The notes under the pieces were generated by a model, which did not search any database, was not told the origin of the DNA, and saw only the letters and a list, made by a program, of their open reading frames with translations. Position numbers and translations under genes: made by a program. Shown here piece by piece: positions 11,692-25,165 of a stretch of DNA of 64,000 nucleotides. How positions within the stretch are numbered: position 1 is the first letter of the stretch; every line of letters begins with the position of its first letter. This stretch comes from Aquila chrysaetos chrysaetos (lineage: Eukaryota; Chordata; Aves; Accipitriformes; Accipitridae), in NCBI RefSeq assembly GCF_900496995.4, contig NC_044019.1, positions 5,429,501 through 5,493,500 on the forward strand, written 5' to 3'.

Positions 11692-13172
11692 GTACCATTC
11701 CTGCCAGACACGACACCAGGAAAAAGAAACCCAGCAAAATTACCAAGAAACTACCTGGAGCACAAAGACCTCGGATTTACAAGACTTGACACTCAGAGAC
11801 ATTCATATCATTTATTAGGAGTTGCGCTTTGACATTTTACTTGGGATTTTCCAGACTCCACTGGATCCTGTTGGATATAGATTTTTTTTTTTTTTATATA
11901 TATATTGTGACAAAAGTATGCCATATTTCTAACTGTACTGAATATTTTTTACAGGTTTTCAATTTTGCATTCCCTCTCACGCATAGCCTCTTCAGATACA
12001 GACCCTGACACACCTCGCAGGGCTCAAAGGGTCACTTTTTTAAGTCGTATTCCCTCTGCCTCGTCAGGGATAACGGAGATAAGCCACATCCGTGCATATT
12101 CCAAGCGCGGCATCCGTACGCGCCTTCAAAAAGCCATGGGTCCTTCTGCCAGGAGAGTCAGTTTAAAAAAGTCAGACTTCAGTTTTGTGCAGCATTTCTG
12201 ATTGCCTCTTGATTTTGTTTAGCTCTAGGGAGCTTGAGACTCCGGCCATGATACCTGGGCGTGCAGAGCAGAGCTGCTGCCTTCGCTCCGAGTTTCCTCC
12301 CCGTTGGGTTTCAGGCCCCCGATGTGTGAACACAGTAGGGTTTTGTGGTGTAGCCTATGCACACATCTTAATAGTTGACTAGATTTAAGGAATACTGGAA
12401 GTTGCTTCAAGTATCTTATACTGTGAATTTTAGAGCTTTAAGAGGACTGTGATAGCAACTCGCCTTCCTCCTGTGTGTCTCTGCCGAGTGCTACCTACCT
12501 GTTTGTGTTTTCTAGATGCCATTAAATTAAAAAGCCCTTAGAAGTGTGCGTTTAAGGTGTTTGGACTCTGAATGCTATTAAGGTAGGCTTATGCAGCATT
12601 CATAGTAACTGGTTTTTTTTCAGTGTCATAGTTTTTCACTTGTTTGTGTTCATGATTTTTAAATTAGGGGGGTTTTTTTGTAAGTTATGGGTTGGGTTTT
12701 TTTCTCCCCTCACAGTGCTATTTAAAGCTAAACATGTTACCCATATACCAGGGCATATATCCTACTATCATTTAATTTAAAATCCTTTAGACAATCCTTT
12801 CTAGGCCTGTAAAGCTGTATTTGGAGAGGCTGAACAAGAAATCTTAGGTGTCAGGTGTTGCTGGTCGTGATCGAGCCAAGCCATGTGGAAAGTGCTGCCA
12901 CCCCCTCTTCCATGCTGGCTTTAAGGGTCTGTACTTTGGCTTCATGACCGCCTTGCTGGAATGAAATACCAGGGTTAGTGTCTGCATCTTTAGGCTGAGC
13001 TTACAGACCACAGGGGCCATCTCCAGCTAGGTGGAGGTGACCAGAAAACATCTTTTCTGGGGCTGGATGTGCTTCCCTCCACAGCACTGGGGGCTGAGGT
13101 CCCACTGCTGCTTTCTGAGCTGTGTGGAAATGTTCTAATCATGCCCTGGTTTCTCCTTCCAGCATTTAAATT

Positions 13173-13320
13173 AAAAAAAAAAAAAAAAAAAAAAGGCAAA
13201 CAAAAAAACCAATCTTTGTAAAGAGTCTGCCCAGACACTTGTGAACACTTTAGTACACTTTGAGGTTGTGGTTTTGGTTTGTTTTTTGTTTTTTTTTTTT
13301 TTTTTCCATATATATATATA
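13173..13320 (+). repeat. A22 and T17 homopolymers plus (TA)n in the EPB41 3'UTR
   Basis: A run of 22 A at 13173-13194, a T run at 13289-13305 and an alternating AT run at 13309-13320. The A and T runs form an inverted pair about 95 bases apart. Confidence 0.9.
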
Positions 13321-15399
13321 GTGTGGCACATTGGTAGCTGAGGGCATGGAGTGCTCTGCTGCTGCTCCTCAGTTGAGGATGGGAAGCAAATGGCAATAAA
13401 AAAAAGCTCTCTGCTATTTTAAATTTGAATAATGTTTCTGAAGTCACTGGATTTAGCTCAGGCTGCAATGACTTGCTGTTTAGCTGTAAACAGCCTTTGA
13501 ACTACACTGGGGCTAGTGTAGCTTCTCAGATTCAGGTGCAATTTTAATTAAGCTGTCAGTATTGATTGGAGACTATGCCGAAAATGCTGGAGCTGCTGGA
13601 TTTTTTTGCTTTCTTTGAGCCTTGCTGGCCGTGGATCCCTCCCAGCCTCCAGCCTTCCCATGCTGGTACCTGCTTCTTGTGCTGCTCTGGGTGCATGGTC
13701 CCTTCCCATGATGATGCTCTGCCTTCCACTGGGTACCGGGCATCCTATTCTGGGGATTTAGGGAGTCCTGGGCTCCACAGCTGTAGTGTAGAGATTAAGT
13801 CTTCCTATTTATGTCTGAACAGCCCTTTCCTTCCTTATTCTGCTACGCAGATCCTTTAACAGATCTGTGTCCCTGCTGTCCTCAACTTAGTTGGGTAACG
13901 CTTGCCTTAAACGCCCATCATGCTGAGCATCCCTCCGGCAATGTCCCTTTTCTGGGAATTCAGCTTTTTGCCACTCGGTCCTTCCTTCTCACCCTGTTGC
14001 AGCTACCCGAGGAGTGAAAGGGCACACCGAGTCATCATTAAGAGGATTTCTGAGCTTTAGCAGACAAAGCCAGCATGATAAATTAAGTTTGTCCATAGCA
14101 CTTAAAGGCACTTGGCTGTCATGAGAATTTAGGAGAACGTGGTGCAAGGCTGAAGCTTGGCCCTGGCTGTTCAGTTGGGGTGTCCTGTGCCTGGAGCACG
14201 ATGAGTGGGATAGAACACCCTTAGCAGGGGATTTCTAGGGTGAGAAAAACCTGCTGGCACGAGAGGTGGTTCCTTTCCAAAAGGATATGCTCACTGTGGC
14301 TGCGTACATCCCTTTTTAAGGGCCCATAGACTATAATACCACTACCACCACCCCCCCTTTTTTTTTTTTTTTCCTGGATTTGGGATGGCTGTTTCCAGGT
14401 TGTTCATTCTCACACTTTCCCTTCTTAAGTTCTTGCTTCTCCCTGAGTAGTTAAAACAAGTTATCGCCTCTTCACGGCGATAGTGCTGACCAGAGCTGGT
14501 TTCAGACAAGCAAGCTCATCCCTTGCGCTGAGCCTCATCTGACCTTTGCCATCACCCTGCTGTCTGACCCCACGCGGGATTTCCAGCCCTGCTGACCCTC
14601 TCCAGCCGACACAGCCATCTACATGCAGCGCCCGAGCCCAGGGGCTGGACAGGAGCAGTGGCAGCCTGGGAAGAAGATAAAAGTTAAGAGCAGAAGAAGC
14701 TTCTTCCATCCTCAGCAGGGGCTGTGGCGGGGCTGCCCGCATCCCTTCCACCTCTGATGGGTTTTTAAAATCCTTGGCTCTTAGCATGCTGTGTTACTTC
14801 TAGGGACAAACCAGCTAAGTAAGGTCTATTTATATGAATGTTCCCAGCTCTTCCCACTCCACAAATTCACCCAGAGACTGTCTTGATTGTATAATATACA
14901 TTATATGGAAGCTATTTATATATGAATGAATGTTTTTATAGAAAGGAAGGCAAGGAGCTCATGTTCTCCTCCATTAAACTGGAACGGCAGCTCCGGTTGC
15001 CAAATAGCAATCTCTGACCACACAGATGTGTTAGCAAAGGACTGACTGATTTCTGGTTTTAATAAACTGTGGTTTGCTGATTTTCCTAATTGTACAATTA
15101 CCTTAAGAGGTGGTAGTGTCCCAGCCTTAGAGATGAAACTTGTAAAAAAAAAATAAAATAATTTAGTTGAGAATATGAAGGAGCTTTGTACAATTTTTTT
15201 AAGGCAATTGTGAATTGTCTAGGCTAGCCATTTACACTCTTCTTTATAAAAATAGGAACTTTTAAAATTGGCAAATCTTTATAGATTGACTAGTGATAGG
15301 AGCTGTTATTTTGGACTTTCATAGTAAATCAAAGGGAAAGTTGCTGTAGCATTTAGACAGACATAAGTGTTCAGTATTGCTTCTTGTATTGCATTTTTC

Positions 15400-15405
15400 A
15401 ATAAA
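15400..15405 (+). terminator. EPB41: Poly(A) signal AATAAA, likely distal EPB41 end
   Basis: AATAAA followed by an A/C-rich then CCTCCCTGG stretch. It is the last canonical signal before the composition changes from AT-rich to GC-rich. Confidence 0.55.
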
Positions 15406-16070
15406 TTTTCAAACAAAACTACCTCCCTGGCCCTGAAGCCTTTTTTCATCTTCTCTCTCTCCCCAGCCTAGCTTTGTGGCAGTTTGCTTTTTCTGACCGA
15501 AGCCAGACCCAGTGCATCCCTGGCAGAGCCAGTGCCGGCTGTGCCACGACCACTGGAGCTCTCACCAGCCCCGCACCGGGCTCTGCCACCAGCTGCATTT
15601 TCCTGTGCTCTTGGTGGCTCCAGATACTTTACACCATTCCCAGGGGGACATGTGTGGGACCAAAGCCCCCAGAAGGGGCCAAAAGGGAGCCCCAGAGTCC
15701 AAGTTTTCCCTAAAGCATCATCACTTGATATAAAACCTCCCTTTTTGAGCTATTGCATTTGAGGCAAGCTCAGATGAGGGTTGCTGCTCGGCAGCTGCTG
15801 CCAAACCCCGAGTGAATGGGATTGAACTGGAGCAGGGGAGATGTCTAACCCAGCTCTTTTTTTGTCCTGTCTCATTTTTTTTTTCTGACCGCAGCATCTT
15901 TAGGAGGGACAGAAATACCAAGCAGAAAGCTGATGGGGCATCTTGGCCACCAGCCCAACAGAGAACAAAAGCCAGTTGGCCCAGTTAGGGCAGCTGGAGA
16001 CTGGGAACTGGAAAAGCATCCCTACGGGCAGGGGCAGCCCTGGGGCTGGCTGCGGTGCCATCCTCCCTTG

Positions 16071-16085
16071 TGCCTCAGTTTCCCC
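16071..16085 (+). repeat. TGCCTCAGTTTCCCC dispersed motif, copy 1
   Basis: Exact 15-mer, identical to the segment typical of the 3' half of MIR-type SINEs. The following bases (AGCAGACAGAAAGGG) do not continue the consensus well, so any element would be very degenerate. Confidence 0.5.
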
Positions 16086-17344
16086 AGCAGACAGAAAGGG
16101 AAGGGTTACACGACCTCATTGTCACTCAGGCACATGTCTATATTCACATGCTAAAAGCAACATTAATTCAAATTGCTCCAGAGACAAGTCATTGCATCTT
16201 ACTGACACCTTGCCTTTGGCCAGTTTGTTTTCAAGCTGCTCCAAGTATTCAATCTCAATGTACTGTAAAGCAAAAATTACAGAGGAGCCGCAGAAATCGG
16301 CCCCCGATAGTTGGGAAATGACCACCGCTGGAGCTGCTTTTCTGTAACCTGTCACAGCAACTTGATTTACTTAGAACAACGAGGCAGAGTCGAACATCAC
16401 GTTATTTCTCCAAGCCAACACGGGCTGTCGCACACGGCCAGGGCAGCCCCGGGCTCCTCGCCTTGTCCATTCCCATTAGGGTCACGCCAAAACGCACTTT
16501 AAATAACCCTGTCTCGGGGAGCTGGGTCTTGCGGAGGTCCCAGCTCCTTCAGATAACACAGTGGCATGATGAGCTGCAGCCAAAGGCATCGTGTTGGGGG
16601 ACAAATGGCCAAGAAAAGGATTAATTCCTCTGGTCAGCAGCGTTTTGGGGTGTCAGTCCCCCGCTCAGCAGCCAGTCGGCCAAGGCATCACCTGCCCCCT
16701 CTCTGAATTATTTAACATTACCCAAGGAGCAGCACTAAGCTCTGCCTGGCTCCAGCGAGCTGCCCCGCAGCAAAGGTGGGTCCCAGCCCGTCCCTGCAGC
16801 ACCCGGCTTGGCATCGGGCGATAACGGGGGGAGCGTCACGTACCGGGGCGCGCTGGACTCCGGCGGTGTGTCCTTGCAGAAAAAAACATCAGGCCTGGAA
16901 ACCCGGCACCAGGGCAACCCTACAGCGAGGGGACGCTGAGCTGACGACCATCCCCGCTGCCCCTGCCCTCCCCAAGGGGCTCCCAGCCTGTCCCCTCCCC
17001 GGCGCTGGCCCAGGCACGCTGCAGGGACATGGGTGGCACCAGGGACCTGGTCCCATACGGCCCCTCTGCCCGAGCCGCGATGCTTTGCCAGGCAGGACCG
17101 TTGCCATTGCAGGTGGAAGGACGCCCGCAGCACAGGGGACGTTTAAGCCCCATGTCAAATGCCCAGGGGACATTTGTCCCTGGCTCATTTCCCCAGGGGA
17201 CAAGCGCCAGGGCAGCAAACACCAACCACCGATGCTCGGACCCTTCGCTCTGCCACCGAGCCCTGGGGCCATCAACCAGGAGACCACCCAGCTTTTCCTT
17301 AAAGCCTCCCCCGGGTTGGGTGTCCCAAGAACAGGGTGCCTTTA

Positions 17345-17362
17345 CCCCCCCCCCCCCCCCCC
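17345..17362 (+). repeat. C18 homopolymer
   Basis: Eighteen consecutive C. The length is prone to sequencing error, and the reverse strand is G-quadruplex prone. Confidence 0.95.
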
Positions 17363-17409
17363 AGCCAGGGCAGGGGGGTCCTCAGCCCTATTGCTTCCCT
17401 TTAGCCCCA

Positions 17410-17435
17410 TGCCTCAGTTTCCCCCCCCCCCCCCC
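17410..17435 (+). repeat. TGCCTCAGTTTCCCC motif copy 2 fused to a C15 run
   Basis: The 15-mer at 17410-17424 runs straight into fifteen C (17421-17435), as if the CCCC end of the motif had expanded. Confidence 0.6.
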
Positions 17436-18157
17436 AAACTGCAAATTCTGCCAAGCCTGGAGCCCTGTGGCATTTTGCCTGGCTACAAGCAAGGGAAAAT
17501 ATTAGGTAAACAAACAAACACCATGGCAATCTAGAGAGATGCAAATAAATAAAAAAAAAAAAAACAAACCCAAACCCAAACTCCTTATCCCAACACCAGC
17601 AGAAGGCAGCAGCAGCCCGCAGGCTCCCAGGGGGCCGAGCCCAGGCTCCTGGGTGGCCCCACGCCAGCTCCAGCCCCCAGATCCCACACGGAAGGCAACG
17701 GCTCCATCCCAGAGGTCCCATCCTTTGCGAAGGACCGGCAAAAGCCATTTCCCTTTGTCACCCATCCCCATCCCTGGTCCTTCCTCGGGTCTCCATCCCG
17801 GACCCTGACCCGGCACCCGGAGGAGCAGCCATCACGCTGGGAGGACAAAGTTCCCATTCAAACACCAGTTTGTTCCAGCCTGGGCTATTTTTAAGTCATT
17901 CCTCTCGTTTCGGGGGCTCGGGCAGCCAGTCGTGTTCCTGGCGGGTCAGGATGGTGTCCCAGGGTCAGGGCCGCTCTCAGGGCCCCGAGGGGAATTGCTG
18001 CGGGAATCAGGCAAGCGGCGGGGTTGACTCCATCACTTCTAGATGGAAAAACCCAGGGTGGTTGAGGGTCTGGGATGAACAGCGTTGAAAGGGAGGAATT
18101 GCATTTGCAACGGGCCAGGTAGGACAGACACCGGGCTCAGCCCCAAGCTCCATAACT

Positions 18158-18172
18158 GGGGAAACTGAGGCA
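18158..18172 (-). repeat. TGCCTCAGTTTCCCC dispersed motif, copy 3 (reverse)
   Basis: The plus strand reads GGGGAAACTGAGGCA, an exact reverse complement of the motif, followed by CGGGGG. Confidence 0.5.
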
Positions 18173-20175
18173 CGGGGGAAAAGTCAAAGCCAGAGGCAGG
18201 GAGCGACCTCCCGTCCTGCAGCAGCCAGGTCGGTGGCACGGGGTTCATCCCCGCTTCGTCCCCATCCCTCCAGGATGCCCACCGCTGCGGGACACCTGCA
18301 GGTCTGTGGGCATCAGCCCCAGCAGCTCTTCACTCCCACCCTAAGGGCTCGATGCTCCCCCAGGAACAGCCCCCCCAAGTCAGTTTGGGGGAGCAGAGCA
18401 TCCCTATTGCTCTGCAGAGCACCTTGGCACCTCACCAGCCCCTGGGAGGCTGGAAAACCGAATCAACCGGCCGGATTACAGCCCAGTGCAGACCAGTACA
18501 GCCCAGTTGCTCCACGCTGGGCTTCTCCAACACCACAGACCTGAAGCGGCATCCCTCCAGCTCGCTCCATCGCCACCGCCGCCTCGCCTCCCGCTCCGAA
18601 TCCCCAAAGCAGGGAAGTGGCAGCTCCCCGGCCAGAGTCCGGCCCCGCCGTCACCCCGTGGAGCAGGACGCTCCGGCTGGATGTGTCCCACTGCCCTCGG
18701 CGAGTACCAGGGAAACCTGCAGTGCTGCTGCCGTGGGATCCGAGGCAGGAACAGGGGCCAGTTGTGCCAGTGCAAACCAGTGCCCAGACACTCGCCCAGG
18801 ACGAGGCAGTGGGTGGGAGCAGCTCGGGCACCCAGGGGGTGGCCACAACATTTAGTGCCATGGGAGCTTTCTCCTGCAGGACACGTCCAGAAGCAGACCA
18901 CTGCTCCCCTGGCCCTGGCTCCACCAGTCCCAGCTCTGGCAGCACGAGGAGCTACATCTCATCTCCCGAAGGCAGCCGCAGGGCTCCTGCCCATCCTGCC
19001 CACTGCGGGACACTGAGGCTGGTCCAGGCTCCAGAGCTGGCCACGCTTTGGTGCAACCGAGTCCCCGGGGAGCCGCACGCGGTGACTTTTGGATGTTCCT
19101 GACCTGCACGCTGCTCTGCCTCCATAGCAGTAAAACTTCAAGGCACGAGCTTTCCCCTGCTGCCCCCAACACACACATCCTACCAAGCTTCTCCAGATGA
19201 GACAGTTTCCCTGGGGTAGGAATGAATTCCCAAAGCCCAAATTCCCAGCCCTTAAATGCCCCAAGCTCCAGTTAACCCCTTGCATACCAGACACACCACG
19301 TTGTCCACACATCCTTTCCTTCCCCCGGTTTGCCCCCAGCGTGGGCATGCCGAGCCAAATGCCCGGAGATTTGGGCTCCAGCTCCGGCCACGCTCCAGTG
19401 CTCAGCTGTCAGGACAGCGCATGTCGCTCGGATGCTGATAAAGGCTGATGGGGGACTCTGGCTTTGGAGCTCGGCTCACCCCATCCCACCCAGGACCAGT
19501 CCCGGGGGGATCAGCCCCACATTGCTCAGCCCGTTTCTGCAGCAGGAGAAAGGTGCAGAGCCTGGGGTGCCAGCGAGCCTGTGCAGGACACCCCCAAACC
19601 CACAAGAACCAAAAAGTAAGGTGAAAAAAATAAATGAAGCAAAACCCACCCCACCCCAGCTCCAGCCCCGTCCTGGCTCCTTTAGGTGCCGGGAAGCACT
19701 AAGACAGACGCCTTTGACTCAGTGCTGGCTCATTAACGCAGAGAGGCACTTGGCATCACACTTATTTCCTTTTTTTAAAATAAAGCATCCAAAAGCAGCA
19801 CCCTTTATACCTCGCCAAAAGGTCACAAGGCTTTATAGCACCGGGGAGCACATCTACATGCCATCACCCCCACTTAGGGGTCCTCAGCTTTAAACATAAG
19901 GTGCAAAGTGCCGCACTATCGCTCCTCACGCATTGCAATGGCCCCAGCCTCGGCCCCAGCACAGAAAACCCCGACACTTCATCCTCCCAGTGCCTTGGGA
20001 AGGAGATTTATAGCAGAGAGCACTCACCCTAAATAATGCACCAACATTTGCATTCCCTGGCTGTACTACAAGTGCGTGGCCGCTAGCAGAGTGCTTTCCT
20101 TCACACAGACTTTAAATCTTAAGGAAGGACTTACCGGCCAAGCAGACTCATGGCAATGACCTCCCTTGCTGTGGG

Positions 20176-20210
20176 GAGAGGAGGAGGAAGAAGGAGGAGA
20201 AGGAGGAAGG
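20176..20210 (+). repeat. GGA/GAA purine tract
   Basis: Thirty-five bases of almost pure purine made of GGA and GAA units. A homopurine-homopyrimidine stretch of this kind can adopt triplex structures. Confidence 0.85.
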
Positions 20211-23200
20211 GCTGCAAACCCTGCAGCTTAGTGGGACCGGGTGGGCTGAGCAGCATCAGGTGTGGGGTGGGAGCAATCGTGCCCCAGCTGCGGCTGATCT
20301 GGTTGAGCGTGGCCGTAGCTCTCTGTGCTCGGGGATTTGGGTCTGGATCCTTTATGATTGGGATCTGCTGCTTTTTGGCATGGCTGCTCCAGCCCTTCTC
20401 TCTCTGTCTCCCCCTTTTTGCCCCTTTGGGGGACGTTTCTTGGGCCGGCTCTGACCCTGCCCCGTCTGAGCTGCACAGTCCTTGGCTCCAGCTCCATGCA
20501 GATGCCCCATTAAAGAGATGGTTGAAGAGCTGTTATTACCCCCCCACCTCCCCTCCACCCCTTCCCCTGGGGATGGAGGTGTCCCAGCAGCGAACCTGGA
20601 GCCCCACCAGCCCTGACTGGGGTGGCCCTGGGCATGGGAGACCCTCTCACAACCTTTTGTGGGGTCTGCACCTTCCCTGGGGCATCTTTCCCACACACAG
20701 CCTACAGCAGTGGTTTCCCCCAACCCATTTTCCATATTTTGTCCATTTCTGGCCCAAACTGTCCCATAGCCGTGCGCCAGCCTAGAGGTCCCTTGGTGGG
20801 GCGGGGGTAATTGCAATTAGCCCAAGGGACACCCCGTGGTCAGTCCTGGTCAGCCTGGATGGTCAGCACTGGGGACAACCCCACTATTTTCTTTTGCTGG
20901 TGTTTTTGGTGAAATCCCCCTTCTCTTGGTCGGAATCTCCTCCTGCAGCAGGCACCTCCTGAGGTGGGGATACGCCAGTGGGTGATGATAAGGGCTGGAT
21001 ATTTAATCTGTAGTTTATAAAGCTGGTTCCTGGGCAGGATAAGATACCGTCCAGCATCGCCCTTCACAAGCTGCACGGCGTGAGATCTCCAATGCTTCCA
21101 GGGTGGTTTAACTTCACAGCTCTGCAGCCAAGTGGGGTCAACGGAGGGATCCAGGGTGGATTTTTTTTTTGCTTTATTTTTAAGTTTTTGTCTTTAACCC
21201 AGATCCATTCCTGCCCAGTGTTATTCCCAGCATGCTGCCAGGACAGTGTGGGAGTGAGAGCATCCACAGCATCCATCCACTGAAATGGATGGATGTTAAA
21301 ATCTCACAAACACTCTTGAAACCGTGTCCACAGGCAGAGTTGCAGATGAGGGATGTGCAGATGATGCACTCCCCAGAGAGAGCATGGGTCTTCTCACCCC
21401 ACCAGACTAATTAATAAAGCAGCTTTGCATTTTGAAATAATCCCTACATGGCTCAGAAATTCTCCCTCGGAGGATGCTGCTGAGTTGGGCAGGAGGATGC
21501 TGGGGGAGGAGGAGGATGCTGGAGTAGGTACGTGGTCCAGGTAGGAGATGTTGCAGGCAGGTTCCCCTCTCGTCCCCCATCATTTGCCACGTTGGGTTGC
21601 AGCCGCTTCCCGAGGTCAGGCTGAGTCCCAGCCAGAAAATGAAGGGGGAAAATTAAAACAAAAGCCCCCAGCCCTGAAGCAGCTCCTGGTGCAGCTCCTC
21701 ATGCCGTTTCAGGCTCCAATTTCTTGCTGCCGGTTTCTGAAGTGTGGCCCAGGGCCCGGCATTAGCTCTGGCTGCAGCTGGTTAAGCCCGAATGAAAAGT
21801 TATTTTCAGCTAAAAACAACCTCCTGGCACGTCCCCTGGGATGCTGCTTCAGGGCAGACCCCGCCGGTGACTTTTTGTTGTTGCTGTTTATTGCATTGAA
21901 CCAGTGCCTAAATAATTTTGAGATTAAGCATCCAAATAAATAGCTGAGCTGTGGGTTGGTATCGCTCCCAGCGAGACCTCAGCGATGCTACTGCCTCCCA
22001 AACCGCAGCCGTTGGCCCCATCTCTGCTTCCCAGCAAAGGGGGATGCTGGTACCCAACTTCTTGGGGAGAGTTTGTATCAGAAACAGAGACAGCCTTTTC
22101 TTGTAAAGCAGGAAAAAAAAAAAAGAAAAAAACCACTGCAGGGGTGTAAGGGTAGCTTAGGGGTTGCTTTTTGGGAAAAGGGCGGTTCAGCAGCCCCGCA
22201 GCCGGGGGGTCTCGCATGGGGCAGGCTGGGACCAGGTAGAGCAGCATGGGGGAAGGTGGAGATGGGGCCAGATCTACTCTGGGCAATAGGGCACAAAGCT
22301 GCTACCACTCCTGTTTGAAAGGCAAAATAGAAATTAAAATGAAAAAATAATACTAAAAATTGAAACAAAACATGCCGAGTTTCCAAAGGGAAAAAAAAAT
22401 TGTGGAAACCCTGACTCTTCTAAAATGAGTGCAGAGCGGTTTTGTTTCTTGCAGGCTTTAACTACCATTTCCCAGCTCCAGTGCCAAGCGCCACTGGTAA
22501 TGCAGGGTGGTGTGGAAGGCGATGAAAGTCAGGAGAGAGACAACAGCATCACCAGCACAACCCTCCCCGGCTCCTGCAGCCCTGTCCCGTCCCCAACCCC
22601 ATGGGGTGACAAAAATGGGTGATAAAAGCCCCTGGCTGGGGATGGTTCCCCTCTGCCCAGCCCCAGCCCCGGGCCAGGGGGACGTCAGTCTCTGAGCTGC
22701 TAGGAACGCTTGTGCTGGGAATATATTTTTGCCAGAAAAGGCAGTTTCCAAGCCATTCTGCAGGGATGTTTTGGTCTGGAGAAGGATGTCGCCCCTGAGG
22801 TTTGCAAGGTCCAAGGCTCCATGGTCAGTTCAGACCAGAGAGAGAGAGAAGCAGAGACAGGAATAAAAAAACCCAAACCATTTCATACAGATAAAACATA
22901 TTTCAGTCATTTACATGCACCATGGTGGGCTCTGGTCTTGGGAAGGCAAAAGGCAGAGATCCCATCTAAGCCGCAGCATTGCATTTTGAAGCCTCCTGAG
23001 TTGCCGGAGAGCAGAGCAGTCCTCGCCCCTTCGCTCCGATCCATCCTTCAACAGCCCCCGGCATCCCGGGGCTCCTCCTGCCCCAGAACTGGGGGGAGCG
23101 GGATGGGCTGGGCTGGGCCCCCAGCACCGGCAGACACAGCTGCTGCGGATGGACGGGGTGTTTCTGGCTGGAGAACAGGAACAGGGCAGCGATCAGAGCA

Positions 23201-23705
23201 TAAAGGGCACCATTTACTTCTGGATTGATGAGGAGGGCAGGATCAGGCGTGGTTCTTGGGTACCTGGGCAAGATGCTGGTGCCAGACGCTTAGAAAAGGC
23301 AATGCTGCTGCTACAAAAAACTCCTTCTCTGCTTTTTGATAGGCGACATCTCCCCGGAGATGGGGGAAAAGAAACAGGCAAAGAGCAAAAAAAATGCTTT
23401 GGAAAGATGCAGCCATCTGCCCAAGTAGTACCCTGCCATGGGGATGCTCCCACCTCGGTGTCCTTGGCAGCCACCCGAGGCTCAGCACCCGCCGGCAGCC
23501 AGAGATGGACTCCGTGTTAAAAAAGGGGTTTTTTTGGGGGCAGGGAGAAGGACTGGGTCAAACCCCAGCATCGTGCCTCCCAGGGTCGAGGGAGGACACC
23601 CCAGCGGGGGTTTGTCCCGGCATTCATATGAGCTGGTGGCACAGCTGGGACACTGCAGCCCCTGCCTTAAAAATACAAAGGTGAAAGATATTCCTCCAGT
23701 TCCTT

Positions 23706-23711
23706 TTTATT
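23706..23711 (-). terminator. TMEM200B: Candidate TMEM200B poly(A) signal
   Basis: The plus strand reads TTTATT, giving AATAAA on the minus strand about 1.45 kb past the TMEM200B stop. ATTAAA alternatives on the minus strand lie at 24709-24714 and 24469-24474. Nothing here decides which one is used. Confidence 0.3.
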
Positions 23712-25165
23712 TTAACCAGGCTCCACCATTGCTGCCCCATGGCCATGCCATGGCTGGTGGGACCTGACAGCTCCTCACCCCTGTCCCCATCCCCACAAGC
23801 CCTCCTGGGTGGGCTTCACCCACGGGGGACATCGGGAGGGACACCGCAGCCACATGCCAGGGGGAAACAACAGGAATCGGGGCTGAGCACCAAAGCAGTG
23901 ACCAGCCCACACCTTCCCCAGGGGCAAACATGGCAAAGGCCCTGGGAAACGATCAGGAAAGAAATGACAGAGCAACCATTGCTTGTTTGCAAGAAAACGG
24001 GCAGCTGATGCTTCCCTTCTGCAGGCTGCTGAGCCCGGAGCCGTCTCCCGAGATGGGATGCGAGCTGCATCCCACGGTGCAGCGTCACCCAACACAGTGA
24101 ATCCTGTTTCTCTACTTCATTTTTCGTTTTATCCACATTTTCCTACTGCATTTTTCTGCTATGATGAGAGGTTTTTCGAGGGTTTTGTTTCTGTGCTACC
24201 TTCTCCCTGGGGATCACACCACCCCAGTGCCAAGACTGGCTCTCTGGCCTCATCCCACGCAGCTCCTGTTCTGCATCCAAAGGGCACCGAATAACACGAT
24301 GGCACCCAACAGGGCCCGGCAAAACTAGCGCCAACACGCACCCCTACCTCTCTGCCCCATCGCATCCCTCCTCCCACTACCCGCATCCTTCACCCCACCA
24401 GAAAACAGCACAAATAAACCCCGACCCGCAGACGGGCTTTGGGAACCGCTGCACCCCAGCGACTCTGTTTTAATTTCGCAGCTGCCTGAATGGCAGGAGG
24501 GTGGGCAGCAGCATCTCGCTCTCTGCCTGCAGCTCTCCTGGGCACCTTTTACATCCCTACTCTGCAAAAAAAAAAAGCCCCGAACCTTGAGCTCATCACC
24601 TTATCCTGCAAATATTCAGTAGCTGTAGAGCATCCTTACTCTCTCCAGCTCAGCATCTTGCAGGGAAGACAACGAGGCGAGGCGGGACCGCATGGCATCA
24701 AGATAATATTTAATAGCCCCGTCGGGCTTACGTGCTCTGGTCAAGCAAATTTTCCGGTGGGTTGAGAGTGGGCAAGGGGACACCAACCCCCCAAAACATC
24801 CCCCCATCCCAACCCCGCTGAAATAAAGTGCTGCGGGGGCTGGTGGGGCTTCGCCCGCCCTGTGTCCCCATCCCGCGGTTTGTGTTGGGTCTCAAAGCGA
24901 GGGCTCCTCTGGAAAAGCCACCGGGAGAAGGGCTTGTAAGGCCAAGGGCATCCACCGGGAAGCTGTTGAGAGGCAGCCAGGAGAGGACATCCCACCCCAG
25001 GCTAGTCCTCCCCCAGGAGCAGCGGGTCAGGACCTCCCTCTTGGCATCCGCTTAAAAACACTGTCCCTGAACACCTCCTGGACACGGGGGTTTGGGGTTG
25101 CTGGTGGGTGCCGGGGGCCAGGATGAGGGACTGCGACGTCACGGTCCCCGAGGGCACTGGGGATG
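23712..25165 (-). other. TMEM200B: Probable TMEM200B 3'UTR
   Basis: Non-coding sequence downstream of the TMEM200B stop. Its length depends on which poly(A) signal is used. Open frames here have no recognisable product. Confidence 0.4.

Larger units (their letters stand above)
11692..15425 (+). other. EPB41: EPB41 terminal 3'UTR exon
   Basis: About 3.7 kb of non-coding sequence from the acceptor at 11691 to a poly(A) signal AATAAA at 15400-15405. It is AT-rich with TTTAAA and ATTTTTTA-like elements, low in CpG, and changes to GC-rich intergenic DNA right after the signal. Other AATAAA sites at 13395-13400 and 15061-15066 and an ATTAAA near 12524 could give shorter transcripts. I infer the extent from composition and signals, and cleavage shortly after 15405 is assumed. 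Confidence 0.65.
15426..23690. other. GC-rich intergenic region between EPB41 and TMEM200B
   Basis: About 8 kb between two convergent genes. Many overlapping open frames on both strands reflect high GC and few stop codons. None has a recognisable protein, consistent codon pattern or splice context. It holds C-homopolymers at 17345-17362 and 17421-17435, a purine-rich GGA tract at 20176-20210, and three copies of the dispersed CTCAGTTTCCCC motif. Confidence 0.6.

Noticed and set aside
20150-20785. 211-codon plus-strand frame beginning in the GGA tract
   Set aside because: Starts in a purine repeat giving poly-Arg. No domain and no splice context.
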